Shown: positions 24,783 through 33,658 of the stretch, piece after piece
How the letters are laid out: every line of letters begins with the position of its first letter
Position numbering within the stretch: the first letter of the stretch is position 1
Assembly: GCA_019661785.1 (NCBI GenBank)
Contig: JAIFWP010000002.1
Coordinates: forward strand, 1 to 39,058
Length of the DNA stretch: 39,058 bases
Origin: Candidatus Parcubacteria bacterium
GTDB lineage: Bacteria > Patescibacteriota > Minisyncoccia > Phycocordibacterales > Zambryskibacteraceae
Direction: 5' to 3'
The notes under the pieces: model-generated
The model's database searches: none
What the model was told of the DNA's origin: nothing
Seen by the model: the letters and a program-made list of their open reading frames with translations, nothing else
Made by a program: the position numbers and the translations under genes

Positions 24783-26696
24783 CTACTTTACAACAGTTTC
24801 GTCTCCCTGGACATAGCGGGGGTCGGAGGAGATTCTGGTAGTAACAGCCGCGTTAGTGACCTTCACAGGTAGGTGGGTAAAGCCGTCCGTACCGCTGAAT
24901 ACGATATTAGAGAAGAGGACCGGCACTGCCCCTACCTGGCCCAAGGACGGCGTGAGCGATACGCGGAAGAAAGCCTGTCTGGCCGGAGAGGAAAAGCCCG
25001 CCCCCGAAGCCAAGGTACCCGCATCCCAAGTGACAGTCTTCGTAGTCGCGTCGTAGGTGATAGCGTCATCCTTAGGGCTTATCTCGCCAAGCCAAGTGAC
25101 ATTGGCGCCCAGGGTGCCTGTGACTCTCGAGCCGCCCACATCGTTCTGCGTGTTGCCAAGGTCTAGCTCGATAGTGTAGGTAGTGCCAGTCTCAGCCCTG
25201 GGCGGTATGGGTCCGATGTTAGTGAAGGGTCCTCGCGAGTACAAGGACTTGGACGAGAGAGATACCTCGGAGGCAATCTTCACTGTGCGGCTCTCGCTCA
25301 CACTCACCTGTGACTTGCCCTGCTCAAGGCCCGAGAGAGTAACTACGAGATCTATCTTCTGGTTATTCGAGCCCGCTGTTGGCGCGGAGATGGAAGCGAG
25401 GTTCAGTGAGACGCTCCCCTCCTTGCCTGGGGCGAGGTTACTAAGATCAGAGTCGTTCGACTGATTCCATACTACTCGGCTCTGGTTTGAGTCGTAGAAG
25501 CCGATGGAACCTGGGTCCACTTTGTTGCGGTCGAGGGATGCGCCGGAGAGCTTCACTTCTATTTGCGGAGAGATGAGGTTGGATGAAAGGTTGTTCTTGA
25601 AATCTATTACCATGTGTATCGGCTGTCCGGCTGGAGCAGAGTAGACGGCCGAAGAGTCGCCGTTCAGCTTCACACCCAAATCGAGCGAAGGCCTGTTGAT
25701 GGCGATAACAACCGAGTCAGATGAGAGCGATGTGTCGAAAGTGCTACCGCCCCCGCTTCCCGACCCTACAAAAAAGCGGAATGTCCGCTCTTCGTTGTCT
25801 TCGCCTATGAGAGTCCCGCTCAGACTTACCACCTTCTTGCCTCCCGGGGAGAGGTCGCCAAGGACCCAGACGTTCTTATCCGAGCCAGTCGGTGCTGGCG
25901 AGGAGCCGCTCTGAGTCCAGCCGTACGGATACTCTGCGCGCAAGATAATATTCTTCAGAGGCTCTTCGGAGTTGGCAACTACGCTTACCGTAGCAGTGAA
26001 GGGTTTACCCGATGTCACCGTATCAGGATGCGATACAGTGAGCGATACTGGGGCTGAGCCTATGGTGAGCTCAAAGAGCTTCTCCTTGGTGAAGGTGGCA
26101 TTTGAGCCTCCAACCTTGTAGTCGACAGTGATGCGCACCTCCTTCACATCGCCCTCGGCTCCTAGGAAGATAGCCCTTTCCGGTTTGACCATCTTCTCTC
26201 CGGAACCCAAGACATCTATAACCTCTTTAGTGTGCAAGAGCTCTTGGGTTGGGTTGTCTGCATTGCGAGTCCCGTTAGGGTAAGTGATGTTCAGATGAAC
26301 GTTTGAGAGAGTGCCGTTATTGCCATTCTTCACTGTGACATGGAGTTCGACAGGACTGCCAGCCGAGATAGAGACTGGTCCCTCGACAGAGATGTCTACG
26401 TTCTTGGTGGAGATGAAGTTATCACCCTTAATATATAGAAGTACCGCGGCTATGATAGCGCAGACGCAGAAGAGCGACGCCACAAGGAATATCTTCTTTA
26501 TAAGCGGATACGGTTCAGCCCTGCGCCTCTCGGAGAGGAGCATCTCGTCTATGGGAGTGGACTGCCACGCCTCAGGAGCAGTGTCCCCACTCTCAGACAC
26601 AGGCTCGCGGCTGTCTACGGGACTGTGGTAGCGGGTGCGCGAATTGAGCTTCTCATTGAGTCCCTCTATTCGACCCTTATCTTTTTCCGGCAACAT
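24783..26696 (-). CDS. membrane-anchored protein with Ig-like/CARDB-type repeats
   Basis: A 637-residue protein with a cytoplasmic N-terminus of about 85 residues, one transmembrane helix (KKIFLVASLFCVCAIIAAVL) and a large outer part of repeated beta-sandwich modules (VEGPVSISAGSPVELHVTVK, GNNGTLSNVHLNITYPNGT, SGKPFTATVSVVANSEEPLK, AGQPIHMVIDFKNNLSSNL). These resemble CARDB or DUF11 adhesion-like modules. The frame is open to a TTG at 26708, but that codon overlaps the -10 box, so the ATG at 26696 is chosen. Its place between recO and glyS says little about function. Confidence 0.8.
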   Translation of the reverse strand: MLPEKDKGRIEGLNEKLNSRTRYHSPVDSREPVSESGDTAPEAWQSTPIDEMLLSERRRAEPYPLIKKIFLVASLFCVCAIIAAVLLYIKGDNFISTKNVDISVEGPVSISAGSPVELHVTVKNGNNGTLSNVHLNITYPNGTRNADNPTQELLHTKEVIDVLGSGEKMVKPERAIFLGAEGDVKEVRITVDYKVGGSNATFTKEKLFELTIGSAPVSLTVSHPDTVTSGKPFTATVSVVANSEEPLKNIILRAEYPYGWTQSGSSPAPTGSDKNVWVLGDLSPGGKKVVSLSGTLIGEDNEERTFRFFVGSGSGGGSTFDTSLSSDSVVIAINRPSLDLGVKLNGDSSAVYSAPAGQPIHMVIDFKNNLSSNLISPQIEVKLSGASLDRNKVDPGSIGFYDSNQSRVVWNQSNDSDLSNLAPGKEGSVSLNLASISAPTAGSNNQKIDLVVTLSGLEQGKSQVSVSESRTVKIASEVSLSSKSLYSRGPFTNIGPIPPRAETGTTYTIELDLGNTQNDVGGSRVTGTLGANVTWLGEISPKDDAITYDATTKTVTWDAGTLASGAGFSSPARQAFFRVSLTPSLGQVGAVPVLFSNIVFSGTDGFTHLPVKVTNAAVTTRISSDPRYVQGDETVVK

Positions 26697-26707
26697 GTTT
26701 GTGATCA

Positions 26708-26713
26708 ATTATA
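26708..26713 (-). promoter_or_regulatory. -10 box at the recO/membrane-protein junction
   Basis: A perfect TATAAT on the minus strand ends eleven bases before the ATG at 26696 and overlaps the recO stop. The predicted leader is about four bases and has no Shine-Dalgarno. Confidence 0.5.
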
Positions 26714-27251
26714 CATTATTGAGCCCGCTTTCTTTGAGACCTTGATTTATAGCTTTGATGAGTTCTGCCCGAGGCAAGTCGAGGCTGTCTTTGTCGAGAT
26801 ATCCGAGCCGGAAGAGAATGCGTGAGACTGTACCAGTTTCCCAGTCAGAGACTTCCGTCTCTTTGTCGTCCAGGAGCTTCAAAGCAGATGCATTGAACTC
26901 GTGGAAGAGCTCAGGATGCTTCTCCTCACCTCTCACTAGGCGCATAAGAAGTGTGCCGACCGAGTAGAGGGACCTGAGAGCATCCTTCCGTCCTCTTAGC
27001 TCTGAGCCTGCATCTCTGACTAGGCCAGCCGTGGTTATGCGCCAGGTATTCTTTCCTCTTACTAGGGAGACCTTGACCAGGGCCATCTCAAGGAGGATAG
27101 AGGCAAGCTTGGAGTCCCTCTTCCTCAACCCTCTCGCTCCGGCATGTATAAGGCCGAGGTCGCGCGTGAGGACTACTACCAGTTTATCCGCCTCGCGCAT
27201 CGGACGGAGAGCAAGGACCACCCCTTCCGTAGTGTAGACGTGGTGCGCCAT
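26709..27251 (-). CDS. recO: DNA repair protein RecO, short form
   Basis: A 180-residue RecO. The N-terminal OB-fold is recognisable (YTTEGVVLALRPMREADKL, VVVLTRDLGLIHAGARGLRK), followed by the helical domain (LLMRLVRGEEKHPELFHEFN, SRILFRLGYLD). RecO loads RecA onto SSB-coated DNA, and both partners are encoded in this window. It is shorter than the usual 230-260 residues and lacks the Cys zinc cluster. It begins four bases after the ileS stop codon. Confidence 0.85.
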   Translation of the reverse strand: MAHHVYTTEGVVLALRPMREADKLVVVLTRDLGLIHAGARGLRKRDSKLASILLEMALVKVSLVRGKNTWRITTAGLVRDAGSELRGRKDALRSLYSVGTLLMRLVRGEEKHPELFHEFNASALKLLDDKETEVSDWETGTVSRILFRLGYLDKDSLDLPRAELIKAINQGLKESGLNNV

Positions 27252-27257
27252 GCCTTT

Positions 27258-30200
27258 TTACAGGACTGGGTCTATGTTCGTAGCGCGCTTCACCTCGTCT
27301 GCGTACTTTATGAAGAGCTCCTTATGCTCCTCTGGGACCTCGTACTGCATGACGTCTCCCGGCTTCAAATCCTTCTCCTTCCTCATCTCTTGGATGCTTC
27401 TTATAATATCTCTCACTCTTCCTTCTTCAATAAGTTCAGGATTGAGGTTCGTGTCGAGAGTGACTCCTTCAATATCCGAGTCCTTAACCTCCTTCACATT
27501 TACCTCGTCCCTTATAAGCTCGGCGTAAGCGCCGTCTAATTTAGCAACGAGTAAGGCGAGGGGCTGGCGTATCTTTATATTGGCCTTCGAACGGGCTTCT
27601 AGAGTCTGCGAGACAATGAGCCTGGTGCGCTCCATATTCTTTATTACCTTCTCATCAACTGCTTTGCCGCTTACCCAGTCACTGAGATGCACGCTTTCGA
27701 CGTCTTCGCTCACTCTCAACTTCTGGAATAGTTCATCGGCATAGAATGGGGCAAAGGGGGCTAGTAGCTTAGACACAGACTTGAGGACGTAGTAAAGAGT
27801 CTGCTTGGCTCCTGCATCTCCATCTTTCAGCCTATCGCGGGAGCGGCGCAAGTACCAAGTAGAAAGGTCATCGATGAAATCTCTTAGAGTTCGCACTGGC
27901 TCAAGGAGCTTGTAGCCGTCGAGCTTCTCAGTCATTGACCCTGCTGTCTCATTGAGACGCGCGAGTATCCACTTATCAAGGATGTGGCGCTCCGAGAGCC
28001 TCATATCCTCTGACTCCAAACTCTTGTCTCTATATAGCTCAAAAAATGCGTAAACATTGTCGAGCAGGTTGAAGACTCTCTTGTTGAGCTCATCGACGGT
28101 CTTTTCGTCGAAATTCTTTGGCTCGCCAGGCTGGTTTACCGAATACATCCAGAGACGCAGAGTGTCTACTCCGTACTTCTCTATCATTTGCCATGGGTCT
28201 ATGACGTTCCCTACGGACTTCGACATCTTTTTGCCCTCCTTATCCAATATGAGGCCGAGGCAGATGGCGTTCTTGAAGGCCCTCCCCTTCTCCATAAGCA
28301 CGCCTACGGCGTGTAATGTGTAGAACCAGCCTCGAGTCTGATCAATTCCCTCAGATATGAAGTCCGCCGGATAACCCGCTCCAGACGCTAGCGACATAGA
28401 GCCCGAGTCGAGCCAGACGTCCATGACTTCCTTCACTCTCCTGTACTCCTTTCCATCTTTCACAAGCACAACATCGTCGATATAAGGCTTGTGCAAGTCG
28501 AGCTCGAAATTATCATTGTGAGGGAGATGGTCTAGCTCAAGCGGGCGCACCTCAGCATTTTCTAGATATACATCCATCGCCTCGGACTCTTTGGCATTGA
28601 AACGTTTGCCCGCGACTATAAGAAGCCAAGCTGGTATCTTGTGCGTCACGATGAGTATCCTCTTGCCTTGGTGCTCCCTATCCAAGCTATCAAGCGCCTG
28701 ACCGAGACGGCGCTTAGTCTCATCGAAATTCTCTCCGCCTTCGCAGCGACCGCTCCACATGTCTCGAGAGTTCAGGAAGGTATGCATCTCATCCTCTGAC
28801 TTGCCCTCAAAGTCTCCGGCGTCGAACTCTCTCAAGCGCTCGTCAAAGATAATGGAGTCCTTGTCTACTCCCAACTTTTGAGCGGCTATCTCGGCTGTCT
28901 CCTTCGTGCGTGCGAAAGGAGAGGCTACTATGAGGTCTATCTTCTTCAGCTTGCCTGCAGTCTTGGCGGATTGCTCCTTGCCTAGGTCAGAGAGATGATG
29001 GCTGTTCTCAAGGCAAGTGCTTACAATCCTCCTAACATTGTTCTCAGCTTGGCCGTGCCGCATAACGAAGTAGGTATTGCCATTGGTCTTGGCGTATTTC
29101 TTGAGCGTGTCGATAGAGTCGACGACGATTCTATCCTTGCCATCTTCTGTCTGCCACACAGGTAGAGGGGTTCCCCAATAGCGCTCGCGGCTTATAGCCC
29201 AGTCCTTAACTTCTCTTAGCCACTCACCAAAACGTCCTTCCTTGATGTAGCTTGGCTCCCAGTTTATCTTCTCGTTCTCCTTAGTAAGCTTATCGCGCAG
29301 GTCGGACATGCGTATATACCAAGAGTCGCGAGCATAGTAGATAAGCGGTGTCTTGCAGCGCCAACAATGAGGATACGAATGCTTAACATTCTCCTGTTTG
29401 AAGAAAAGATTTCGCACTTTAAGATCGTCGATAATGTCTACGGCTAATGTTGGCTTACCGTTCTCGTCTGCCTCATGAACATACCTTCCAGATAAAAACT
29501 CCGTATTAGATTTTTGATCATTTTGAAGTTTTTGGAAGATTTTGTAGTGACCGTCATCAAGAACTAGGTGATATTTAGGAAGACCAATTTTAGTTCCTAA
29601 CTCAAAATCATCTTGTCCATACATTACTGCCGTGTGGACAATGCCTGTGCCGTCATCGGTGTTAACAAAATCTGCTGCATAAATCTTAAAAGCTTTATCT
29701 TTGCCAGGAATATTGAAGACCGAAATTGAATCAGCCAGATAGTCATATAGAGGCTCGTAAGCCAATCCTACTAGATTTGATCCTTTAATTTCCTCGACAA
29801 TCTCATACCCTGCATTTTCGAAAAAGGAGGTGTTATTTTTTTTATCTAGAAAAATCTTTTTAGAGAGAACATACGTTTCTCCATTTCCGGTAGGTGATGG
29901 GTATTCACCATACTTTCCTGGCCCATTCATTTGTCCAGCAGAATTCTGTCTTATTTTTACGTAATCCATGTTTGTGCCAACCGCCAAAGCCACATTTCCT
30001 GGTAGTGTCCAGGGAGTTGTTGTCCATGCGAGTAAATACGTGTTTTCCTCACCAACTAACTTAAACTTTGCGTACACGGAGAGGTCTTTGACGTCTTCAT
30101 AACCCTGAGCGAGCTCGTGTGAGGATAGAGCTGTCCCGCATCGCGGGCACCACGGCAGGACCTTGTAATCTTTATATAAGAGCTTCCTCTTCTCCACATG

Positions 30201-30686
30201 CGAGATGACGCCCCACACTGACTCTATATATGAGTTGTCGAAGGTGTAGTAAGCATCCTTCAGATTGACCCAGTAGCCAATACGATCAGTAAACCTCTCC
30301 CACTCGCTTATATACTCAAAGACGCTCTCGCGGCATTCTTTATTAAACTTCTCCACCCCATAAGCCTCAATATCCTTCTTCGACTTGAAGCCTAGCTTCT
30401 TCTCTATCTGGAGCTCCACTGGGAGGCCGTGCGTGTCCCATCCAGCTTTGCGAGGCACTCGGTAGCCGCGCATGGTCTTGTAGCGAGGCACGGCATCCTT
30501 GAAGGCCCTTGACTCAAGGTGATGTATGCCCGGCTTGCCATTGGCAGTTGGAGGACCTTCATAGAACACGAAGTCTCCCTTAGGGGATTTCTTATCGAGA
30601 GTCTTCTCGAAGATGTTATTTTCCTTCCAAAATTGTAGAACTTTCTCTTCTCTTTGAGATCTAGAAAGCCCTTTATCTTCAGGCAT
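27258..30686 (-). CDS. ileS: isoleucyl-tRNA synthetase with embedded histidine-phosphatase domain
   Basis: A 1,142-residue class I synthetase. The first signature appears as PPTANGKPGIHHLESRAFKD, a GIHH variant of HIGH. The CP1 editing domain lies about residues 200-430, KDWAISRERYWGTPLPVW follows, KKMSKSVGN is the KMSKS motif, and the anticodon-binding helices lie at the C-terminus. Between about residues 536 and 731 a complete branch-1 histidine phosphatase is inserted: MRHG (H544), ASPFART (R593), RLREFDAGDFEG (E620) and VTHK (H682). The synthetase then resumes at DLHKPYIDDVVLVKDG. The usual Cys pairs after this point are absent. It is the first gene of the ileS-recO-membrane protein-glyS run. 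Confidence 0.95.
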   Translation of the reverse strand: MPEDKGLSRSQREEKVLQFWKENNIFEKTLDKKSPKGDFVFYEGPPTANGKPGIHHLESRAFKDAVPRYKTMRGYRVPRKAGWDTHGLPVELQIEKKLGFKSKKDIEAYGVEKFNKECRESVFEYISEWERFTDRIGYWVNLKDAYYTFDNSYIESVWGVISHVEKRKLLYKDYKVLPWCPRCGTALSSHELAQGYEDVKDLSVYAKFKLVGEENTYLLAWTTTPWTLPGNVALAVGTNMDYVKIRQNSAGQMNGPGKYGEYPSPTGNGETYVLSKKIFLDKKNNTSFFENAGYEIVEEIKGSNLVGLAYEPLYDYLADSISVFNIPGKDKAFKIYAADFVNTDDGTGIVHTAVMYGQDDFELGTKIGLPKYHLVLDDGHYKIFQKLQNDQKSNTEFLSGRYVHEADENGKPTLAVDIIDDLKVRNLFFKQENVKHSYPHCWRCKTPLIYYARDSWYIRMSDLRDKLTKENEKINWEPSYIKEGRFGEWLREVKDWAISRERYWGTPLPVWQTEDGKDRIVVDSIDTLKKYAKTNGNTYFVMRHGQAENNVRRIVSTCLENSHHLSDLGKEQSAKTAGKLKKIDLIVASPFARTKETAEIAAQKLGVDKDSIIFDERLREFDAGDFEGKSEDEMHTFLNSRDMWSGRCEGGENFDETKRRLGQALDSLDREHQGKRILIVTHKIPAWLLIVAGKRFNAKESEAMDVYLENAEVRPLELDHLPHNDNFELDLHKPYIDDVVLVKDGKEYRRVKEVMDVWLDSGSMSLASGAGYPADFISEGIDQTRGWFYTLHAVGVLMEKGRAFKNAICLGLILDKEGKKMSKSVGNVIDPWQMIEKYGVDTLRLWMYSVNQPGEPKNFDEKTVDELNKRVFNLLDNVYAFFELYRDKSLESEDMRLSERHILDKWILARLNETAGSMTEKLDGYKLLEPVRTLRDFIDDLSTWYLRRSRDRLKDGDAGAKQTLYYVLKSVSKLLAPFAPFYADELFQKLRVSEDVESVHLSDWVSGKAVDEKVIKNMERTRLIVSQTLEARSKANIKIRQPLALLVAKLDGAYAELIRDEVNVKEVKDSDIEGVTLDTNLNPELIEEGRVRDIIRSIQEMRKEKDLKPGDVMQYEVPEEHKELFIKYADEVKRATNIDPVL

Positions 30687-30721
30687 TGTGGGGTTATCTT
30701 AGCATTTTTGCAGACTTTATA

Positions 30722-30757
30722 AAAGAAACGGCCGGCCTCGTAATGAGGTCGGCCGTT
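30722..30757 (-). terminator. intrinsic terminator of gmk
   Basis: AACGGCCG (30727-30734) and CCTC pair with GAGG and CGGCCGTT (30750-30757), with one mismatched base on each side and a GTAAT loop. The minus-strand tail is TTTCTTTTATA. Confidence 0.85.
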
Positions 30758-30762
30758 GTGGG

Positions 30763-31416
30763 TTAGACTGGCACAGTCTCCCATGTAGCGCTCACGCACT
30801 GGCGCACCAGGGTGGGGTTGTGGTATAGCATCATAGATACGGCGCGCCCCTCGGAAATATCTGCGATGAGATTGTTGAGGAAGGAGGCAGTCTGGTTAAG
30901 GTTCACATTCTTGATGACCCAGTCCGCTTCGCCTGCTTGATGGAGCTCCCCCACGGCCGCGTTCAGGCGAGTCTCGAGTTCTTCCGGCGACTCTCCGCTG
31001 TTCCGCTCCATGAGCCGCTTTCGCAACTCCTCGAGTGAAGGCGGCGCGATGAAGATCATCTGGAACTCAGGGAATCTTGCCTTGAGATGCTTCGCCCCCT
31101 GGACGTCGAGGTCGAAGATGACATCCTTGCCGCTTGAGATAAGCGACTCCAGGTTCGAAAGGAGCGTCCCGTAGAAGTTGCCATGGACTTGCGCCCATTC
31201 AGCGAAGAGACCCCTCTCCACCCAGTTCATGAACTCTGCGCGGATGATGAAGTGGTAATGCTTTCCATCGACTTCACCATCTCTCGGCTTGCGGGTCGTG
31301 CACGAGACAGTGACTCCGAAGTCCTTGAGCTCCCGCACCTTCTCGATCAGCGTGGTTTTGCCCACTGCAGACGGCCCAACTACCATGAAGACTTTGCCCT
31401 GCTTGTCTTGCAACAT
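30763..31416 (-). CDS. gmk: guanylate kinase
   Basis: A 217-residue P-loop kinase converting GMP to GDP. The P-loop is GPSAVGKT at residues 14-21. The GMP-binding block VSCTTRKPRDGEVDGKHYHF and the segment WAQVHGNFYGT are conserved, VIFDLDVQGAKHLKARFPE is the Walker B region, and the lid follows (RLMERNSGESPEELETRL). The gene is a single cistron between ileS and argS, with AGGAG eleven bases before ATG and its own terminator. A weak promoter may be present upstream (TAGACA, 17 bp, TAGAGT, about 31437-31465). Confidence 0.95.
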   Translation of the reverse strand: MLQDKQGKVFMVVGPSAVGKTTLIEKVRELKDFGVTVSCTTRKPRDGEVDGKHYHFIIRAEFMNWVERGLFAEWAQVHGNFYGTLLSNLESLISSGKDVIFDLDVQGAKHLKARFPEFQMIFIAPPSLEELRKRLMERNSGESPEELETRLNAAVGELHQAGEADWVIKNVNLNQTASFLNNLIADISEGRAVSMMLYHNPTLVRQCVSATWETVPV

Positions 31417-31473
31417 GTGTCATCTCTCCTGAAAGAAGTCTTCGACTACTCTACAATAATTTCCTACTTATGT

Positions 31474-33048
31474 CTACATTTTCTCTGGCGCTGGCATGCC
31501 GAGCACAGTCAGCCCGTTTTTCATCACTATTTTAAAAGCCTCTACTATGGCTAGTCGGTATGGCGACTCGGCATCGTCAGATATGACCTGCTCGTGCGCA
31601 TAGAAGTTATTGAAGCTCGAAGCAAGCTCAGTAAGATATGTGGTTATGAAATGCGGAGCATACTCCCTTTGTGAGCGTAGGACTATCTCGGGGAATCTGT
31701 ACAAGAGTCTCTCAACCATCCTCACCTCTCCCTGTAGGGCTCCCGCATCGCCCTTCTTGTCCGCCTTCTCAAGCACAGAGTTGGCTCGCGCGTGAGCATA
31801 CTGCAGATACACCCCCGAGTCCCCTTCTGTTGAAACCGACTTATCGACGTCAAAGATGATATCCCCGCCCACGTTCGAGCGCAGTATCATATATTTGATA
31901 GCTCCAACAGCTACAGCCTCATCATCCTTGGTCTTTCCCTTCACCTCGTTTATCAAACTCTCGGCAGATATGACCTCGCCTGTGCGCGAGCTCATCTTGC
32001 CGCTTGGCAAGCGCAGAACGCCGTGCGCGAGATGCATCATTTTATTGCGCCATCGGGGATTTATCTGATTCACTGCTTCTAAGACAACGCGGAAGTAGTC
32101 TGTCTGTTCATTAGCTGTGATGACTATTGATTGGTCCAAGTCCTCAGTCTCGAATTTCTGTTTTGTTAGTCCCAGTTCTTTAGCCTCATAAGTCGGTAGG
32201 CCTTGAGAGTTTATAAAAACGCGAGTATGCAGTTGCGGATTGAATTTCTCAGCGTGGAAGACCACTGCCCCCTCGGACTCATCGAATATCTTGCCCATAT
32301 TATCTTCTACAATCTGCTTGCCTATCGGTGCAGTCTCAGACTCGAAGAAGTAACGGTCGAACTTGGTCCCGAGCTTCTTGTATATCTGCTCAAATTTGTC
32401 CAGTGAGTCCTTCTTCCCCGACTCGTACAATGCATTTAACTCCAGGTCTTTGTGTTCGTAAATTTTCTTATTTAGGTCCTCAATCTCCTGCTTCGCCTGC
32501 TCATCCTCCGTATAAGCCTTAGCGCCAGCTGCGTATGGATTCTCTACTTGCTTCATCATGCCCCATATGGCCTTGGCTACGTGGAGTCCCACATCACCTT
32601 GGTAGTTAGCGCGCTTCACCTCTGCTCCGCTCCACTCAGTCACGCGAGCGACAGCCTCGCCGATAGCATTGCTCATAAGATGTCCTATGTGGAGTTCCTT
32701 AAAGGGGTTCGCGTCCGTGTACTCGACCATGACCTTCTCGCCCTTGAGGCTCTCGTTTCTGCCGAAGTCGCCACCCCTCTTTATTATTCCTTTTATATTC
32801 CCCGCAAAGAATTGGCTAGATAGGTAGAAGTTGATAAATCCAGCCCTCTGCTCGACTCGATCTACCTCCTCTGGCTTGTGGCTCTCTAACCACTCTGCAA
32901 GGTCTTGGGACTTTTTTGAAGTGATGCCCGCATTAGTCGAGTAGTCGCCGAACTCGACACGCGTCGGATGCTCCACGCTAAACTTCGTACCGCTTGCTCC
33001 AAGCTCATTCAGCGCTTTCTCGATTAATTTATATAGCTTCTCTTGCAT
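31474..33048 (-). CDS. argS: arginyl-tRNA synthetase
   Basis: A 524-residue class I synthetase. The N-terminal Add-1-type domain spans about residues 1-100. The HIGH motif is HIGH at residues 120-123 in NPFKELHIGHLMSNAIGEAV. GKMSSRTGEVISAESLI is the KMSK-like region typical of ArgRS, and the C-terminal DALR anticodon domain is present (LYRFPEIVLRSQREYAPHFI, ASSFNNFYAHEQV). The length is near normal. It is the last gene of the CYTH-dcd-thyA-glyA-HD-argS run, four bases after the HD gene. Confidence 0.97.
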   Translation of the reverse strand: MQEKLYKLIEKALNELGASGTKFSVEHPTRVEFGDYSTNAGITSKKSQDLAEWLESHKPEEVDRVEQRAGFINFYLSSQFFAGNIKGIIKRGGDFGRNESLKGEKVMVEYTDANPFKELHIGHLMSNAIGEAVARVTEWSGAEVKRANYQGDVGLHVAKAIWGMMKQVENPYAAGAKAYTEDEQAKQEIEDLNKKIYEHKDLELNALYESGKKDSLDKFEQIYKKLGTKFDRYFFESETAPIGKQIVEDNMGKIFDESEGAVVFHAEKFNPQLHTRVFINSQGLPTYEAKELGLTKQKFETEDLDQSIVITANEQTDYFRVVLEAVNQINPRWRNKMMHLAHGVLRLPSGKMSSRTGEVISAESLINEVKGKTKDDEAVAVGAIKYMILRSNVGGDIIFDVDKSVSTEGDSGVYLQYAHARANSVLEKADKKGDAGALQGEVRMVERLLYRFPEIVLRSQREYAPHFITTYLTELASSFNNFYAHEQVISDDAESPYRLAIVEAFKIVMKNGLTVLGMPAPEKM

Positions 33049-33052
33049 TAAG

Positions 33053-33658
33053 TTATTTGCCCGACTTCTTGTTCTTCACCCACTTGCCAGCTAGAGCCAT
33101 GTGCCAAGCGTTCGGGTCGGACTTCTTTATATCATCCCACATTTTCTTAGCAGTCTTAGTATAGAGCTTGGTAGACCTTACATGGGGCCGATGCTCCTTC
33201 ATCATCCTCTCGGCGGCAGTGTCGCCGATACGCACCATCTCCTTGAGCTCGAGATCAACATCCAGATTGTCGGCATCTTTGACTATCCTTGACTCCAAGG
33301 TCTTCCTCTCCTCGTATTCCTTGAGCAAGGCGGCTGTATCTTTGGCCATGATAGTATCCTCGAACATGTCCTTCTCTGCCTGGTCCTCGTGTCTCACCAC
33401 ATAGCCCCTATGGAGGAAGGCTATGTCCCCTGTCCTCGACTCGCCCATGTCGTGTACAAGCATCATCCTTATGACCTTTGAGACATCTGCTCCCTCAGCG
33501 ATGGCAAGCATCCAAGCTATCATGGTGGCCCTAAAGGTGTGCTCAACGATGTTCTGCACCCTGCCTGAGAGGACTTGCTGCCAGGCTCTGGGGACATTCC
33601 TGAGCGAACCGATCTCGAAAAGCAGGTCTATGTCCCTCTTTGGTTTGTTTGGGGCCAT
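33053..33658 (-). CDS. HD-domain hydrolase, probable nucleoside 5'-monophosphatase (YfbR-like)
   Basis: A 201-residue HD-superfamily phosphohydrolase. Metal ligands appear as VEHTFRATMIAWML (His), MMLVHDMGESRTGDIAF (the HD pair) and KDADNLDVDLELKEMV (distal Asp), with FLEIGSLRNVPR-like (here FEIGSLRNVPRAWQ) at the start. Its layout matches the YfbR/HDDC2 group, which removes phosphate from deoxynucleoside monophosphates. Its neighbours thyA, dcd and glyA make a role in dNMP balance plausible, but substrate is inferred. Its ATG follows the glyA stop codon without a gap. Confidence 0.85.
   Translation of the reverse strand: MAPNKPKRDIDLLFEIGSLRNVPRAWQQVLSGRVQNIVEHTFRATMIAWMLAIAEGADVSKVIRMMLVHDMGESRTGDIAFLHRGYVVRHEDQAEKDMFEDTIMAKDTAALLKEYEERKTLESRIVKDADNLDVDLELKEMVRIGDTAAERMMKEHRPHVRSTKLYTKTAKKMWDDIKKSDPNAWHMALAGKWVKNKKSGK

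Noticed and set aside
26697-26708. TTG start at 26708 for the membrane-anchored Ig-like protein
   Set aside because: The TTG overlaps the TATAAT box, so it would not be transcribed from that promoter. The ATG at 26696 is used.
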